Assembly: GCA_963702565.1 (NCBI GenBank)
Contig: CAVPDE010000024.1
Location: 62,001 to 126,000, forward strand
Source: CAVPDE01 sp963702565
Lineage (GTDB): Bacteria > Desulfobacterota > DSM-4660 > Desulfatiglandales > HGW-15
Reading direction: 5' to 3'
Length of the DNA stretch: 64,000 nucleotides
Numbering within the stretch: the first letter of the stretch is position 1; every line of letters starts with the position of its first letter. The notes under the pieces were generated by a model. The model did not search any database and was not told where the DNA came from. It saw only the letters and a list, made by a program, of their open reading frames with translations. Positions 35,405 to 42,839 of this stretch are shown here, one piece after another. The position numbers and the translations under genes were made by a program.

Positions 35405-35620
35405 ATGAAGAAGTTGCTTTTGCTCGTTGTGTTGGTTGCATTCCTCGGCGCCTGCGCTAGCGCGGATTCATCGGAGTTCTGGAAACACGACTCCATGTAC
35501 AAGAACTACGATCATCTGAAGTACAGCTGGAGCGGCTACCAGGACTGCGGTTCAGAGTACACAAAGGCGACCCAGGCCCAGAACTGGTGGGGTGATACCA
35601 CCAAAGAGTGCAAGAAGTGA
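35405..35620 (+). CDS. Small lipoprotein of unknown function
   Basis: 71 residues. The signal peptide MKKLLLLVVLVAFLGAC ends in a lipobox with Cys17, so the mature protein is a lipid-anchored peptide of about 55 residues. It is rich in Tyr, Trp, Asp and Lys and has two further Cys (CGSEY and KECKK). A good Shine-Dalgarno (AAGGAGGA) precedes the ATG. A strong promoter and a strong terminator flank it, so it is a well-expressed single gene. I recognise no family. It was next to tRNA-Val before the element at 35722 inserted. Confidence 0.75.
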   Translation: MKKLLLLVVLVAFLGACASADSSEFWKHDSMYKNYDHLKYSWSGYQDCGSEYTKATQAQNWWGDTTKECKK

Positions 35621-35684
35621 TGCCCGGCCGGACCCTGGTGTTCGGCTGAAGCGATCGTGAAAAAACATTCAAGGCCTTGAAAAG

Positions 35685-35720
35685 AAAAGAGGCTGGTTTT
35701 GGCCAGCCTCTTTTTTTCTT
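35685..35720. terminator. Bidirectional intrinsic terminator
   Basis: AGAGGCTGG and CCAGCCTCT form a 9-bp stem around TTTTGG. On the plus strand it is followed by TTTTTTCTTTT (lipoprotein end). On the minus strand it is followed by TTTTCTTTTC. The minus side was probably the native terminator of tRNA-Val before the element inserted between them. Confidence 0.88.
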
Positions 35721-35721
35721 T

Positions 35722-35766
35722 TGGTAGGCACGCGGGGATTTGAACCCCGGACCCCTACCGTGTCAG
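35722..35766. repeat. Left attachment repeat (attL): 45-bp copy of the tRNA-Val 3' half
   Basis: The 45 bp (beginning TGGTAGGCACGCGGGGATTT) are identical to 44899-44943, the CCA end, T arm, variable loop and 3' part of the anticodon arm of tRNA-Val. Identity stops sharply at both ends. No tRNA 5' half follows here, so it is a truncated copy, the mark of tyrosine-integrase insertion. Confidence 0.9.
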
Positions 35767-35907
35767 TCTGTACAACCTACTGTTTTCGTTGCCTTTATTC
35801 ATATCTAATCTTGTTTCTTCTCCAATCTCTTTCGATATTTATAAATGCCTTGATGAGCATTGTCTTTGCTCGTATTATTTCATTCTGTATGGTCTACTTC
35901 TACAGTG

Positions 35908-35926
35908 TGGTAGCACGATGGTAGCA
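35908..35926 (+). promoter_or_regulatory. Paired TGGTAGCA sites, left end
   Basis: TGGTAGCA-CGA-TGGTAGCA, an 11-bp-period direct pair 142 bp inside the left attachment repeat. The same pair recurs near the right end (44728-44746) and, inverted, at 38920-38938. I infer integrase arm-type or excision-factor sites. Confidence 0.6.
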
Positions 35927-35950
35927 GAAACGTAAACAGGCATTCACTTT

Positions 35951-36005
35951 TCCGGGGATAGGGATGATCACCCGAAAGGCCGCTTCCCTGGCGGCTTTCC
36001 CCGGA
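35951..36005 (+). promoter_or_regulatory. Nested hairpin before the first element gene
   Basis: TCCGGGG (35951-35957) pairs with CCCCGGA (35999-36005). Inside, AAA-G-GCCGC (35975-35983) pairs with GCGGC-TTT (35991-35998). It ends 28 bp before the start of the 272-residue protein. The surrounding 267 bp (35767-36033) otherwise contain only AT-rich sequence and the paired sites. A leader RNA structure or insulator is possible. Confidence 0.4.
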
Positions 36006-36033
36006 CCACTCAGGGCCGCGAAGGGGGCGGCGA

Positions 36034-36852
36034 ATGACAACAGAAGATGAAGCGGGAAAGCTAACAGAAAAACAAAAGGCACAGTTGCAAGGACAAGTGG
36101 CGGAGTGGCTAGCAGATTGTCAATCGGGAGAGGAAACATTTAAGAAGCATTTCAGAAACCCCGATTACGACTACTGGGCCAAGATGGATTTTTGGGATTT
36201 TGATGAAGCCTTGCTTCTCTCGCTTAACATTAAGCCACCCGCAGAGGTTGTGCGTCACAAAAAACTCAGGGGACATGTTTTCATGGTGCCGGGAGGGGAT
36301 GATTGGAATTATGACAATATTCATTATAAGCGAAAGTTCGATGAGTCCTACATGAATGACTGGGTACGACCTGGTTTCTCCCAGGAGTTGGACTCAAGGA
36401 AACAGTTGATGGATAGGGCTTCAGAAATCTTGCTACTAGCTAGACATGGGCAAATATCTCCCGCCAAGTTTGTGAACTGGGCGGATCGGATAGGTTTGCA
36501 CTTACCTGCAAGAATGTTTAAGGCAGTTAGGAAATATCAGCTGGAGAAAGCTGAAAACTCGGGTGACACTAGCCCTGGGGGGGATATCCGAGATCCTATC
36601 TCAGGTGAAGAACGCAGAGAACTTGGAATGCTCAAGCAACAAAAGGAGAAATGGGAAAGGGCCATTGAAGCAACGGTTGAAGCCGTCTTGGTCGCCCAGA
36701 AAAAGAAGGTCACCCGTGATGAATTGACCGAGCATTTAGATGCTTTTGATTTACCTTTCACGACCCTTGAAGTGATTTGGAAATCACTAAGGGAGAAGGG
36801 CTTCACTAAGGGGCCGGGAAGACCCACAAGGGAAAAGGAGAAAAACCCCTAA
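36034..36852 (+). CDS. Unrecognised element protein with winged-helix-like C terminus
   Basis: 272 residues, starting at an ATG 4 nt after a GGGGGCGG tract. It is hydrophilic with no signal peptide or membrane segment. An aromatic-rich stretch (DYDYWAKMDFWDFDEALLLS, about 44-63) is a recurring feature of uncharacterised proteins in integrative elements. The last 70 residues (KKKVTRDELTEHLDAFDL) look like a small winged-helix or DNA-binding module with a basic tail (RPTREKEKNP). As first gene of the element's rightward unit it may act in regulation or replication; that is a guess. Confidence 0.6.
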   Translation: MTTEDEAGKLTEKQKAQLQGQVAEWLADCQSGEETFKKHFRNPDYDYWAKMDFWDFDEALLLSLNIKPPAEVVRHKKLRGHVFMVPGGDDWNYDNIHYKRKFDESYMNDWVRPGFSQELDSRKQLMDRASEILLLARHGQISPAKFVNWADRIGLHLPARMFKAVRKYQLEKAENSGDTSPGGDIRDPISGEERRELGMLKQQKEKWERAIEATVEAVLVAQKKKVTRDELTEHLDAFDLPFTTLEVIWKSLREKGFTKGPGRPTREKEKNP

Positions 36853-36993
36853 AACCTTCATTTCTGAAAATCATTAAGGTTTCGGGAATTTTTTCCATAC
36901 ATCTTAGATGATATGTTTTTAGCCAGGATGATGGTCGTGGTTGACCACTCCTGGCTTTTTCATTTCTTAAACCATTATCAACGGAGGCTTTTG

Positions 36994-37176
36994 ATGAACG
37001 AGAAACTTATCACACCAGACGCGCTTGCCGAAAAACTTGGGGTTCACAAATCCTGGCTTTACTCCCGAACCAGGGAGACCGGACCGGGGAGCATTCCTAG
37101 GGTGAAGGTCGGCAAATACATCCGTTTCATTGAATCTGAAGTCATGGAATGGCTGAGGAAACGCAATGCCGACTAA
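36994..37176 (+). CDS. AlpA/excisionase-like HTH protein
   Basis: 60 residues from the ATG at 36994, with GGAGG 8 nt upstream; the longer frame from 36913 is not needed. A MerR-like winged helix of the HTH_17 type fills the protein: ITPDALAEKLGVHKSWLYSR, then PRVKVGKYIRF and an ESEVMEWLRKR end. Such proteins act as excisionases or transcription regulators in islands and satellites. Its stop overlaps the rep gene start by 11 bp, so they are cotranslated. Confidence 0.82.
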   Translation: MNEKLITPDALAEKLGVHKSWLYSRTRETGPGSIPRVKVGKYIRFIESEVMEWLRKRNAD

Positions 37177-38947
37177 GAAAGAGCACCCTTCTCAGAGTCA
37201 AACGCTATGCGCTATCGTGCAAGCACAGGCAGGACTTTTCCATGACGATGAGGGCGCGGTGTTCGCCGGTATTCCAGAGAAGGGGCATTTCGAATTTCAT
37301 CCGGTCCGGTCATCAGGATTTTCACGCTGGCTTCGAAATCAATTCTACTTGCTTGAGGGGAAGCCACCGAGCGCACAGGCTTTGAATGATGCGTTGGGGA
37401 CCATCGAGGGGATCGGGCAATTCCAGGGTGAGAAGACGAAAACCTTTGTCCGTGTTGGCGAGGTTTACGGGACCGTGTGGCTTGACCTCTGTGATGAATT
37501 CTGGCGAGCTGTGGTCATCAATGAAAAAGAATGTGGGTTGTATAATGTCTCACCTGTTCATTTCACTAGGTCAAAAGGGATGCTTCCCCTGCCAGAGCCG
37601 AGCGCCGGGAGCATCGAGGGACTGAGGCCCTTCCTGAACCTTGCCGATGAGAACTCCTTCATTCTCATTGTGGCGTGGCTTGTAGGAGCACTCAGGCCGA
37701 AAGGCCCCTACCCTATTCTCGTGCTGAACGGCGAACAGGGGAGCGCCAAATCAACTGTAAGCCGCCTCTTAAAGAGCCTGATTGACCCTTCCGCGTCTTG
37801 CTTTCGATCCTATCCGAGAAATGAGCGTGACGTTGTCATATCCGCTTCTAATTCATGGGTTCTCATATTTGATAACCTGTCTTCAATTCAGCCTTGGTTC
37901 TCAGATGCGCTTTGCAGAATCTCAACAGGCGGGGGATATGCGACGCGGGAACTTTACACCAATAAGGATGAGACTCTGTTCACCGCAACAAGGCCCATCA
38001 TCGTTAATGGCATCACGGATATTGTTCACAGGCATGACCTCTCAGACCGATGCATCTTTATCACCCTGCCTCCGATAAAGGATGAAGCCCGCCTCACCGA
38101 AGACGCATTGAACCGCAAATTCGATGAGGCCCGCCCTGGCATCCTTGGAGGGCTTCTCAATGCAGTGAGCACAGCCTTGAAGAACTACCGAACCGTGACC
38201 CTCCCTTCCCTTCCTAGGATGGCCGATTTTGCGAAATGGATAGTAGCATCCGAACCGGCCTTGCCGTGGTCGCCAGGGGCTTTCCTTGCCGCATACAACG
38301 AGAACAGGAAGGGCGCTTATGCCTCTGCATTGGACTCGGATATTTTTGCAGTGGCTTTCCGTGAATGGTTCGAGGGTCAGGAGCAATGGACTGGGACAGC
38401 CTCAGACCTCCTCCAAAGCCTAGAGCGGGACCAGGATGACAAACTGCTCAAGCATCAAGCATGGCCTAAAGATGCAACGAGGGTTAGCACGAGACTAAGA
38501 AGACTCTCAGGCTTTCTAAGGAGGCTAGGCATTGACGTTAAATTCCCTGAGCGTTCGGGCAAGAGCCGAAATCTCATCATTAAGAAAGTAGCGCAAAATA
38601 GCGTCACTAGTGTCAGTAGCGTCATTCCAAAAGAGGAACAGGATGTTCCGACTGACGCTGAGGGTGACGCTGATGACGCTGAGGGTTTTTCTAGCGTCAC
38701 TGAAAAACCAAGTGATTTCAGTGGAGGTGACGTTGATGCCGCTGATGACGCTAAAAAACATTCCTTTCTATTCTGCCATGCTTACGGGAGGCGGGTCGCG
38801 GAGCCGGTCTGCCAGTGGCATCAGAAGGACAAAGACCCGAAATGCAAGCACTGTGAACATCACTTGTCAAAGGTAGGGGTCGAGGGAAAGGGGCTGAAAT
38901 TCAATGAGAAAAAACCCACTGCTACCACTCTGCAACCAGAAAATTGA
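37166..38947 (+). CDS. P-loop ATPase, primase/helicase-like replication protein of the element
   Basis: 593 residues. The Walker A motif is NGEQGSAKST (188-197) and the Walker B-like strand SWVLIFDNLSS is near 230. PFSRNERD-type polar residues and an arginine-finger-like RHDLSDRCIFI (around 288-298) follow. The architecture resembles element-borne ATPases annotated as DnaB/primase-like or superfamily 3 helicase-like. I see no clear primase active site. The C-terminal tail (about 480-530) is low-complexity and encoded by repeated TGACGCT words. It then ends in a Cys/His cluster (FCHAYG, VCQWHQ, CKHCEHH) that could bind zinc. I infer element replication. Confidence 0.72.
   Translation: MPTKKEHPSQSQTLCAIVQAQAGLFHDDEGAVFAGIPEKGHFEFHPVRSSGFSRWLRNQFYLLEGKPPSAQALNDALGTIEGIGQFQGEKTKTFVRVGEVYGTVWLDLCDEFWRAVVINEKECGLYNVSPVHFTRSKGMLPLPEPSAGSIEGLRPFLNLADENSFILIVAWLVGALRPKGPYPILVLNGEQGSAKSTVSRLLKSLIDPSASCFRSYPRNERDVVISASNSWVLIFDNLSSIQPWFSDALCRISTGGGYATRELYTNKDETLFTATRPIIVNGITDIVHRHDLSDRCIFITLPPIKDEARLTEDALNRKFDEARPGILGGLLNAVSTALKNYRTVTLPSLPRMADFAKWIVASEPALPWSPGAFLAAYNENRKGAYASALDSDIFAVAFREWFEGQEQWTGTASDLLQSLERDQDDKLLKHQAWPKDATRVSTRLRRLSGFLRRLGIDVKFPERSGKSRNLIIKKVAQNSVTSVSSVIPKEEQDVPTDAEGDADDAEGFSSVTEKPSDFSGGDVDAADDAKKHSFLFCHAYGRRVAEPVCQWHQKDKDPKCKHCEHHLSKVGVEGKGLKFNEKKPTATTLQPEN
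38600..38752. repeat. Iteron-like TGACGCT array in the rep gene (candidate origin)
   Basis: Ten copies or near-copies of TGACGCT, at 38600, 38609 and 38618 (inverted), 38653, 38665 and 38674 (direct), 38693 (inverted), 38728, 38737 and 38746 (direct). Most are spaced 9 or 12 bp. Seven are exact. Direct and inverted copies encode different residues (Asp-Ala and Ser-Val), so the shared word is kept at DNA level. An AT-rich patch follows (CTAAAAAACATT). Confidence 0.65.
38920..38938 (-). promoter_or_regulatory. Inverted TGGTAGCA pair at the 3' end of rep
   Basis: TGCTACCA-CTC-TGCAACCA is the reverse complement of the paired end sites, with one mismatch in the second copy and the same 11-bp period. 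It lies in the last codons of rep, just before the TerS-like gene. Confidence 0.45.
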
Positions 38948-38963
38948 AAGGAACTGAAACGAA

Positions 38964-39329
38964 ATGCAAGGTTCTCGGGCGAAAAGATGCGAAAAAGTCT
39001 TATCGGCATTGCTTCAAGCGCCTAGTTTGACAGAGGCCGCAAAGCTGGCCGGGGTTTCTGAAGTCACCGTTTGGCGCTATTTGAAGGACCCTTCATTTTC
39101 AGAGAAATATCACAATGCCCGGAAGACGGTCCTTGATAACGCAATTATGAGACTTCAAGCCGCAAGTGGCGAAGCCGTTGAAACGCTGAGGCTGATAATG
39201 GGCAAAGAGAATGCGAACCCTGGCGCTCGGGTTTCAGCCGCGAAGGTTGTTTTGGAACAGGCAATCAAAACGGGGGAAATTGCAGACCTCCTTCACAGAA
39301 TAGAACACTTGGAGTCGAAGTTGAAATGA
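38964..39329 (+). CDS. HTH protein resembling a small terminase subunit
   Basis: 121 residues. An N-terminal helix-turn-helix (PSLTEAAKLAGVSEVTVWRY, about 21-40) is followed by helices with LQAASGEAVETLRLIMGKEN and a C-terminal coiled coil (LLHRIEHLESKLK). This pattern is shared by small terminase subunits and related phage HTH proteins: HTH, oligomerisation helices, no enzymatic motif. In satellites a TerS copy redirects helper-phage packaging; that is the attractive reading here but is unproven. It overlaps the next gene by ATGA. Confidence 0.62.
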   Translation: MQGSRAKRCEKVLSALLQAPSLTEAAKLAGVSEVTVWRYLKDPSFSEKYHNARKTVLDNAIMRLQAASGEAVETLRLIMGKENANPGARVSAAKVVLEQAIKTGEIADLLHRIEHLESKLK

Positions 39330-39520
39330 ATGAGATGGAGCGCCGAGTCAAGAATTTGGAAGCAAAAGCGGACGAAAAGAGAGGCAAGCGCGTGGCCTAT
39401 TGCTGGATTGAACCCGATGAAGATGAAGAAGCGGCCCTTGCCAAATGGAAAGAGGAGAACGGGGGCGAGGACCCTGGCCTTGAGGTTTTCATTGTGTCGT
39501 GGGCATCAACCGTGACCTGA
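39326..39520 (+). CDS. Small acidic element protein
   Basis: 64 residues, translationally coupled to the TerS-like gene through an ATGA overlap. A charged N-terminal helix (MERRVKNLEAKADEKRGKR) precedes a strand-rich part (VAYCWIEPDEDEEAALAKWK) and a hydrophobic end (GLEVFIVSWAS). I recognise no family. Coupling suggests it works with the TerS-like protein. Confidence 0.6.
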   Translation: MNEMERRVKNLEAKADEKRGKRVAYCWIEPDEDEEAALAKWKEENGGEDPGLEVFIVSWASTVT

Positions 39521-39866
39521 CCGACTCAGAGGCTCGCATGGAGCATACAGATCTGACCTTGGCCCTACTCTCTCACAAGGAGCGGAGCCGGGATCTGACT
39601 TCCGGAATTCTCTGTAAGCTACGCCTTCAGTAAGGAAAGGGCGGCCCCAGGTGGCCTCAGAATCGCTTATCTCGTAAGGTAAGGGGTAGGCCGTAAGCGT
39701 AACGGGGGCGTTAACGATAACGCTAAGGATTAGCCGTAAGGGAGTTTTAGCCGTAACGCAAGGGGGCCGTAACGTCTTACGGGAGCCTTAAAGCCTTATT
39801 TGCCCCTACCGTGACCAGGGAGGGGGCCGTTACGGGCCGCAAGCCAACAAACCGGGGGGGGACCCC
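39521..39866. repeat. Non-coding stretch with a CGTAA/GTAACG repeat array
   Basis: No gene fits in these 346 bp. From 39673 to 39834 the words CGTAA and GTAACG recur: CGTAA at 39673, 39692, 39698, 39735, 39752 and 39768, variants TTAACG and ATAACG at 39711 and 39717, and inverted TTACG/CGTTACG at 39777 and 39828. Two more GTAACGC copies lie in the next small gene (39984 and 40002). The density suggests a protein-binding or origin array. Confidence 0.55.
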
Positions 39867-40013
39867 ATGAAAGACGTAAAAGAATTAGAAATTCAGAAAT
39901 GCCCTTACTGTGGGGTTTACCAGGGCCGGTACCATAACACCATTTTCTGCCCCGAAGCGAAGCCTAAAGCCGCCGAAAAGGAGGTAACGCCTCAAAACGC
40001 GGTAACGCTTTAG
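39867..40013 (+). CDS. Tiny zinc-ribbon-like protein
   Basis: 48 residues. One Cys-x2-Cys knuckle (KCPYCGVYQG) and a His...Cys pair (YHNTIFCPEA) could hold one zinc ion. It starts at an ATG after a GGGGGGG tract; the spacing to the purine run is about 5 nt. The C terminus (EVTPQNAVTL) is written with GTAACGC repeats. It lies in the replication part of the element. It might be a small DNA- or RNA-binding protein; no family is recognised. Confidence 0.5.
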   Translation: MKDVKELEIQKCPYCGVYQGRYHNTIFCPEAKPKAAEKEVTPQNAVTL

Positions 40014-40071
40014 AAATGGGGAATTCTTCAACAGAAGCCCCGCTCATGTTCTTTGAAAACCGAATAGAGAA

Positions 40072-40986
40072 CTACTTCCTGAACCTCCTTCTGACCCCTG
40101 CGAGTCCGACAAGTCCAGAAGCCAAGAGAAGCATGGTGGCGGGTTCGGGGACAGGGGTCCTTGTTGTGAATATCCTATCAGGATCATACGAACTGTCGTA
40201 AAGCAGAAGTTCACTGGGGAGTGGATACCCGTACTCCACGGCCGCGAAGTCCAACAAAACTAGATCGCCGCTCGGTGTAAAGGCCATTCCAAAGATCGCT
40301 CCAACCCCAGGGTTAAATACAGTTGCTAGGTCAGTACCGTCCGGGTCCACTTCTTTAATAAGTCCATTCTTGTCAGCAAAGAACAATTTCCCTGAGTTAG
40401 GATTAAATCCCAGTGCGTAGGCCGGACCAACATCAAGATGGTTGATAACTGTTCCATCGTTTGGATTGATCTGAAAGATCCCATCAGGTCCCCCTCCTCC
40501 TGGTTCCAGTGAGACCCAAACACGGCCAGTTTTCGGATCGACAGTCAGACCCTCAGGGTCATTGGTTGCATATCCTGACCCGGAGAACAGTTGGTAGGGA
40601 CCCTTCTTTAAGACACCATTAGTATCTGTCTGAAAGAAGGCGTCATATCCAAGCGTTCCTCCGGCATCCCTGTCGCTTGCGTGAAGAATAAGTCCAGTAG
40701 TTGGGTTGTATTCTGAACCGTGGTTGTCCATGAGAATGCCACTACCAAGAGAAAACGAACCGAGAACAGCAGAGGTAACAGGATCAATGCGGAAATACTT
40801 GTCCTGTCTCCAGTTAGCCACATAAAGTTGGTTACCCACCACATCAACTTCAATTGATCCGTCATCTCCGACTAAGGGAAGTAGATCAATTGTCTTCACC
40901 AAGGAAAAAGTCTCAGCAAAGCTTTGTGTGACCGGAAGGCATAACAATGCCAAGAGAGCAATAACCAAAACACCTTTGAATCTCAT
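40072..40986 (-). CDS. PEP-CTERM secreted protein with beta-propeller-like repeats
   Basis: 304 residues. Signal peptide (MRFKGVLVIALLALLCLP, cleaved near SFAE), then six or so WD/NHL-like strands with IDPVTSAVLGSF, VDPKTGRVWVSLEPG and FNPNSGKLFFADKNG. It ends in the PEP-CTERM sorting tag: VPEPATMLLLASGLVGLAG followed by RRRFRK. The exosortase system should cleave the tag and place the protein on the surface or in the matrix. GGAGG lies 9 nt before the start. It is 34 bp downstream of the second PEP-CTERM gene, so one operon. No exosortase gene is in the window. Confidence 0.88.
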   Translation of the reverse strand: MRFKGVLVIALLALLCLPVTQSFAETFSLVKTIDLLPLVGDDGSIEVDVVGNQLYVANWRQDKYFRIDPVTSAVLGSFSLGSGILMDNHGSEYNPTTGLILHASDRDAGGTLGYDAFFQTDTNGVLKKGPYQLFSGSGYATNDPEGLTVDPKTGRVWVSLEPGGGGPDGIFQINPNDGTVINHLDVGPAYALGFNPNSGKLFFADKNGLIKEVDPDGTDLATVFNPGVGAIFGMAFTPSGDLVLLDFAAVEYGYPLPSELLLYDSSYDPDRIFTTRTPVPEPATMLLLASGLVGLAGVRRRFRK

Positions 40987-41020
40987 GTCCCTTAACCTCC
41001 TTCACTCGATGTTAGAAGGG

Positions 41021-41815
41021 TTATTGATGTCGAATCTTCTTTCTCAATCCTGCAAGCCCCACCAATCCAGAAGCGAGTAGGAGCATGGTGGCGGGTTCGG
41101 GGACGGGGGCAACATCACCGTCACGAACAGCCATTGCGTAAATGTGGTTCTCCTTTAAACCGGTCCACTGGTGACCGCCACAGAAGGGGCTGTTCCTCAT
41201 ATCAAATAGCCATGCATTATTCAAATTGATTGAATACTCGGTACCCGACCAGTAGATATAGGGTTGTAAGTTTTGGAAGGAGACGGTGGGACCACCTGGA
41301 CCACCAGATTGAAAGCTGGTGTTTGTGAGGCCCCATCCCGGCTGAGGATTCGTCCCATCGGTTGCGTAATATCCCTTGTTCCCCAAGGATACGTAATATA
41401 GATGCCCCATCTCACTCGTCGTTATGTTCCAGCCTGCGGTCGTCGTCCCGTCATAACCCCCGGGACCTGCTGAGAGTCCGTCCACCGTTTTAGGTAGGCG
41501 CCAGTCCGTATAGCCGCCATAGGTTAAATCCTGCGCCCAAGCCATTGCACCCCACCAGGTCATATACCCTATTGGTAACCCGAAATCGCCTGTATGTAAT
41601 GTATGCCCGGCAACTGAGCCGACGTCTGCTATAATCTGATTTATTCGGGATTCAGTTAACTCCGTAGCCGCATAGTTCGCATTCTGCAACCAAGTAATGT
41701 TCAGCACATCATCATAGACGAGTCCTCCACCACGATCCCACAGGGTAGCTTTAGCAGAGCCTACCACTCCGATGACTAATACGATTACGCATAAAAACAC
41801 AGAGACCTTTATCAT
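41021..41815 (-). CDS. PEP-CTERM protein with DUF1566 domain
   Basis: 264 residues. A signal peptide (MIKVSVFLCVIVLVIGVVG) leads to a DUF1566/Lcl-type domain, recognisable by GGLVYDDVLNITWLQNANY, YGGYTDWRLPKT, YWSGTEYS and AMAVRDGD. The last 25 residues repeat the sorting tag VPEPATMLLLASGLVGLAG plus RKKIRHQ, nearly identical to that of the neighbour. It is the first gene of a two-gene operon on the minus strand, opposite to the rest of the element, so probably cargo. GGAGG precedes the ATG. Confidence 0.88.
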   Translation of the reverse strand: MIKVSVFLCVIVLVIGVVGSAKATLWDRGGGLVYDDVLNITWLQNANYAATELTESRINQIIADVGSVAGHTLHTGDFGLPIGYMTWWGAMAWAQDLTYGGYTDWRLPKTVDGLSAGPGGYDGTTTAGWNITTSEMGHLYYVSLGNKGYYATDGTNPQPGWGLTNTSFQSGGPGGPTVSFQNLQPYIYWSGTEYSINLNNAWLFDMRNSPFCGGHQWTGLKENHIYAMAVRDGDVAPVPEPATMLLLASGLVGLAGLRKKIRHQ

Positions 41816-42302
41816 TCGAGACCTCCAGCAAAAAGGGTTAACATGACAATGCTCTCAGCTTGGAATCGCCTCCTAGCTTGAAGGCACTACGAGGGCAAGA
41901 GGCCAAATTTGAGGGGATACTCCATAGGTCAACCCCTGAAAAAGGGTTAAAGGTGGGACAACACAGATCTACCTTGAGAAAGCCACATTTCCGAGAAACA
42001 GGGGAGTGAGTAATTTAACTCCACTAATGTGAGAAGATAATTTCCACTTTATGGTAGAAAATTACCCACACAAACCTCACCCGCTGACACCGAGAGAAGG
42101 ACTCTTACTCGGTGAATACCCTGCAATAACAGACCCCTCTGCGAGTTATGGGTGGGGTGACAGAGGGGTTTAGGAGGAAAGAGTTACTACAATAATAGTG
42201 CAAATCTAGTGCCGATTGGGTAGACTGATCGCCGAAACGTTGTGACCGTGAGCACCACTTCGGGATTCTTGTTTGCTAACCTTTATCCAACGGAGAAATC
42301 CC
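41816..42302. other. Non-coding stretch with two adjacent hairpins
   Basis: 487 bp between the divergent PEP-CTERM operon and the lipoprotein pair, with no supported gene. It should hold both promoters. Two hairpins stand side by side: CACCGAG/CTCGGTG (42088-42094 with 42108-42114) and ACCCCTCTG/CAGAGGGGT (42133-42141 with 42161-42169). The second is followed by TTTAGGAGG, so it is not a classic terminator. Confidence 0.5.
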
Positions 42303-42773
42303 ATGAAAAAAATTACAGTCTTGCTTTTATGTTTATGCATTTCAGCATGCGTCAGATACACATGGGAAGACCCAGGCAATAGCCGGATGGTTAGCAATAA
42401 CTGTTTTGATGCATCCATAGAGCCATCCCCGAAATTTCATAAAGGTTTTACCTCGTTTCTGCTAAATGTGAAGAACAAAACTGACAAAGAATTGACCATA
42501 GATTGGAATAGATCATTCTACATTCGCGGTGGGGCCACAAACGGAGGCCTTGACTACATGGACCGCTGTCACGTTGGTAAAAAGGAACCTGGCATTATCT
42601 TCCCCGGAGGCTTATTTACAACTTACATCTTTCCGGAAGTTTTTTTGGTAGAGGAGTGGAGGGGGTGTGACCATGAATACCTTCCCGTGGGCGATCAGGG
42701 TGTCATGCTGTCCGTCATCTGTGAGGGGAAAGAAATCCGTGAAAAAATGAACGTGCGAATCCGTCCTGAGTAA
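42303..42773 (+). CDS. Element-borne lipoprotein 1
   Basis: 156 residues from the ATG at 42303 (CGGAGAAATCCC upstream). The signal peptide MKKITVLLLCLCISAC ends in a lipobox Cys16. The mature part is beta-rich with TSFLLNVKNKTDKELTIDWN, which resembles proteins binding or mimicking Ig-like folds, and two further Cys. I recognise no named family. It is followed 66 bp downstream by a second lipoprotein, probably cotranscribed. Likely cargo acting at the envelope. Confidence 0.7.
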   Translation: MKKITVLLLCLCISACVRYTWEDPGNSRMVSNNCFDASIEPSPKFHKGFTSFLLNVKNKTDKELTIDWNRSFYIRGGATNGGLDYMDRCHVGKKEPGIIFPGGLFTTYIFPEVFLVEEWRGCDHEYLPVGDQGVMLSVICEGKEIREKMNVRIRPE

Positions 42774-42839
42774 CCTTTCTCATCGTCTTAAAGAGAGGCT
42801 GTTTGTGTTGAGACAGAATTGAGAAAGGGGGGCGTGAAA

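Noticed and set aside
35722..35766. A second tRNA-Val gene at the left end of the element
   Set aside because: Only the 3' half (45 bp) is present. The following bases do not form the 5' acceptor, D arm or anticodon 5' stem.
39673..39834. CRISPR or VNTR at the CGTAA array
   Set aside because: The words are short, irregularly spaced and in both orientations; a binding-site array fits better.
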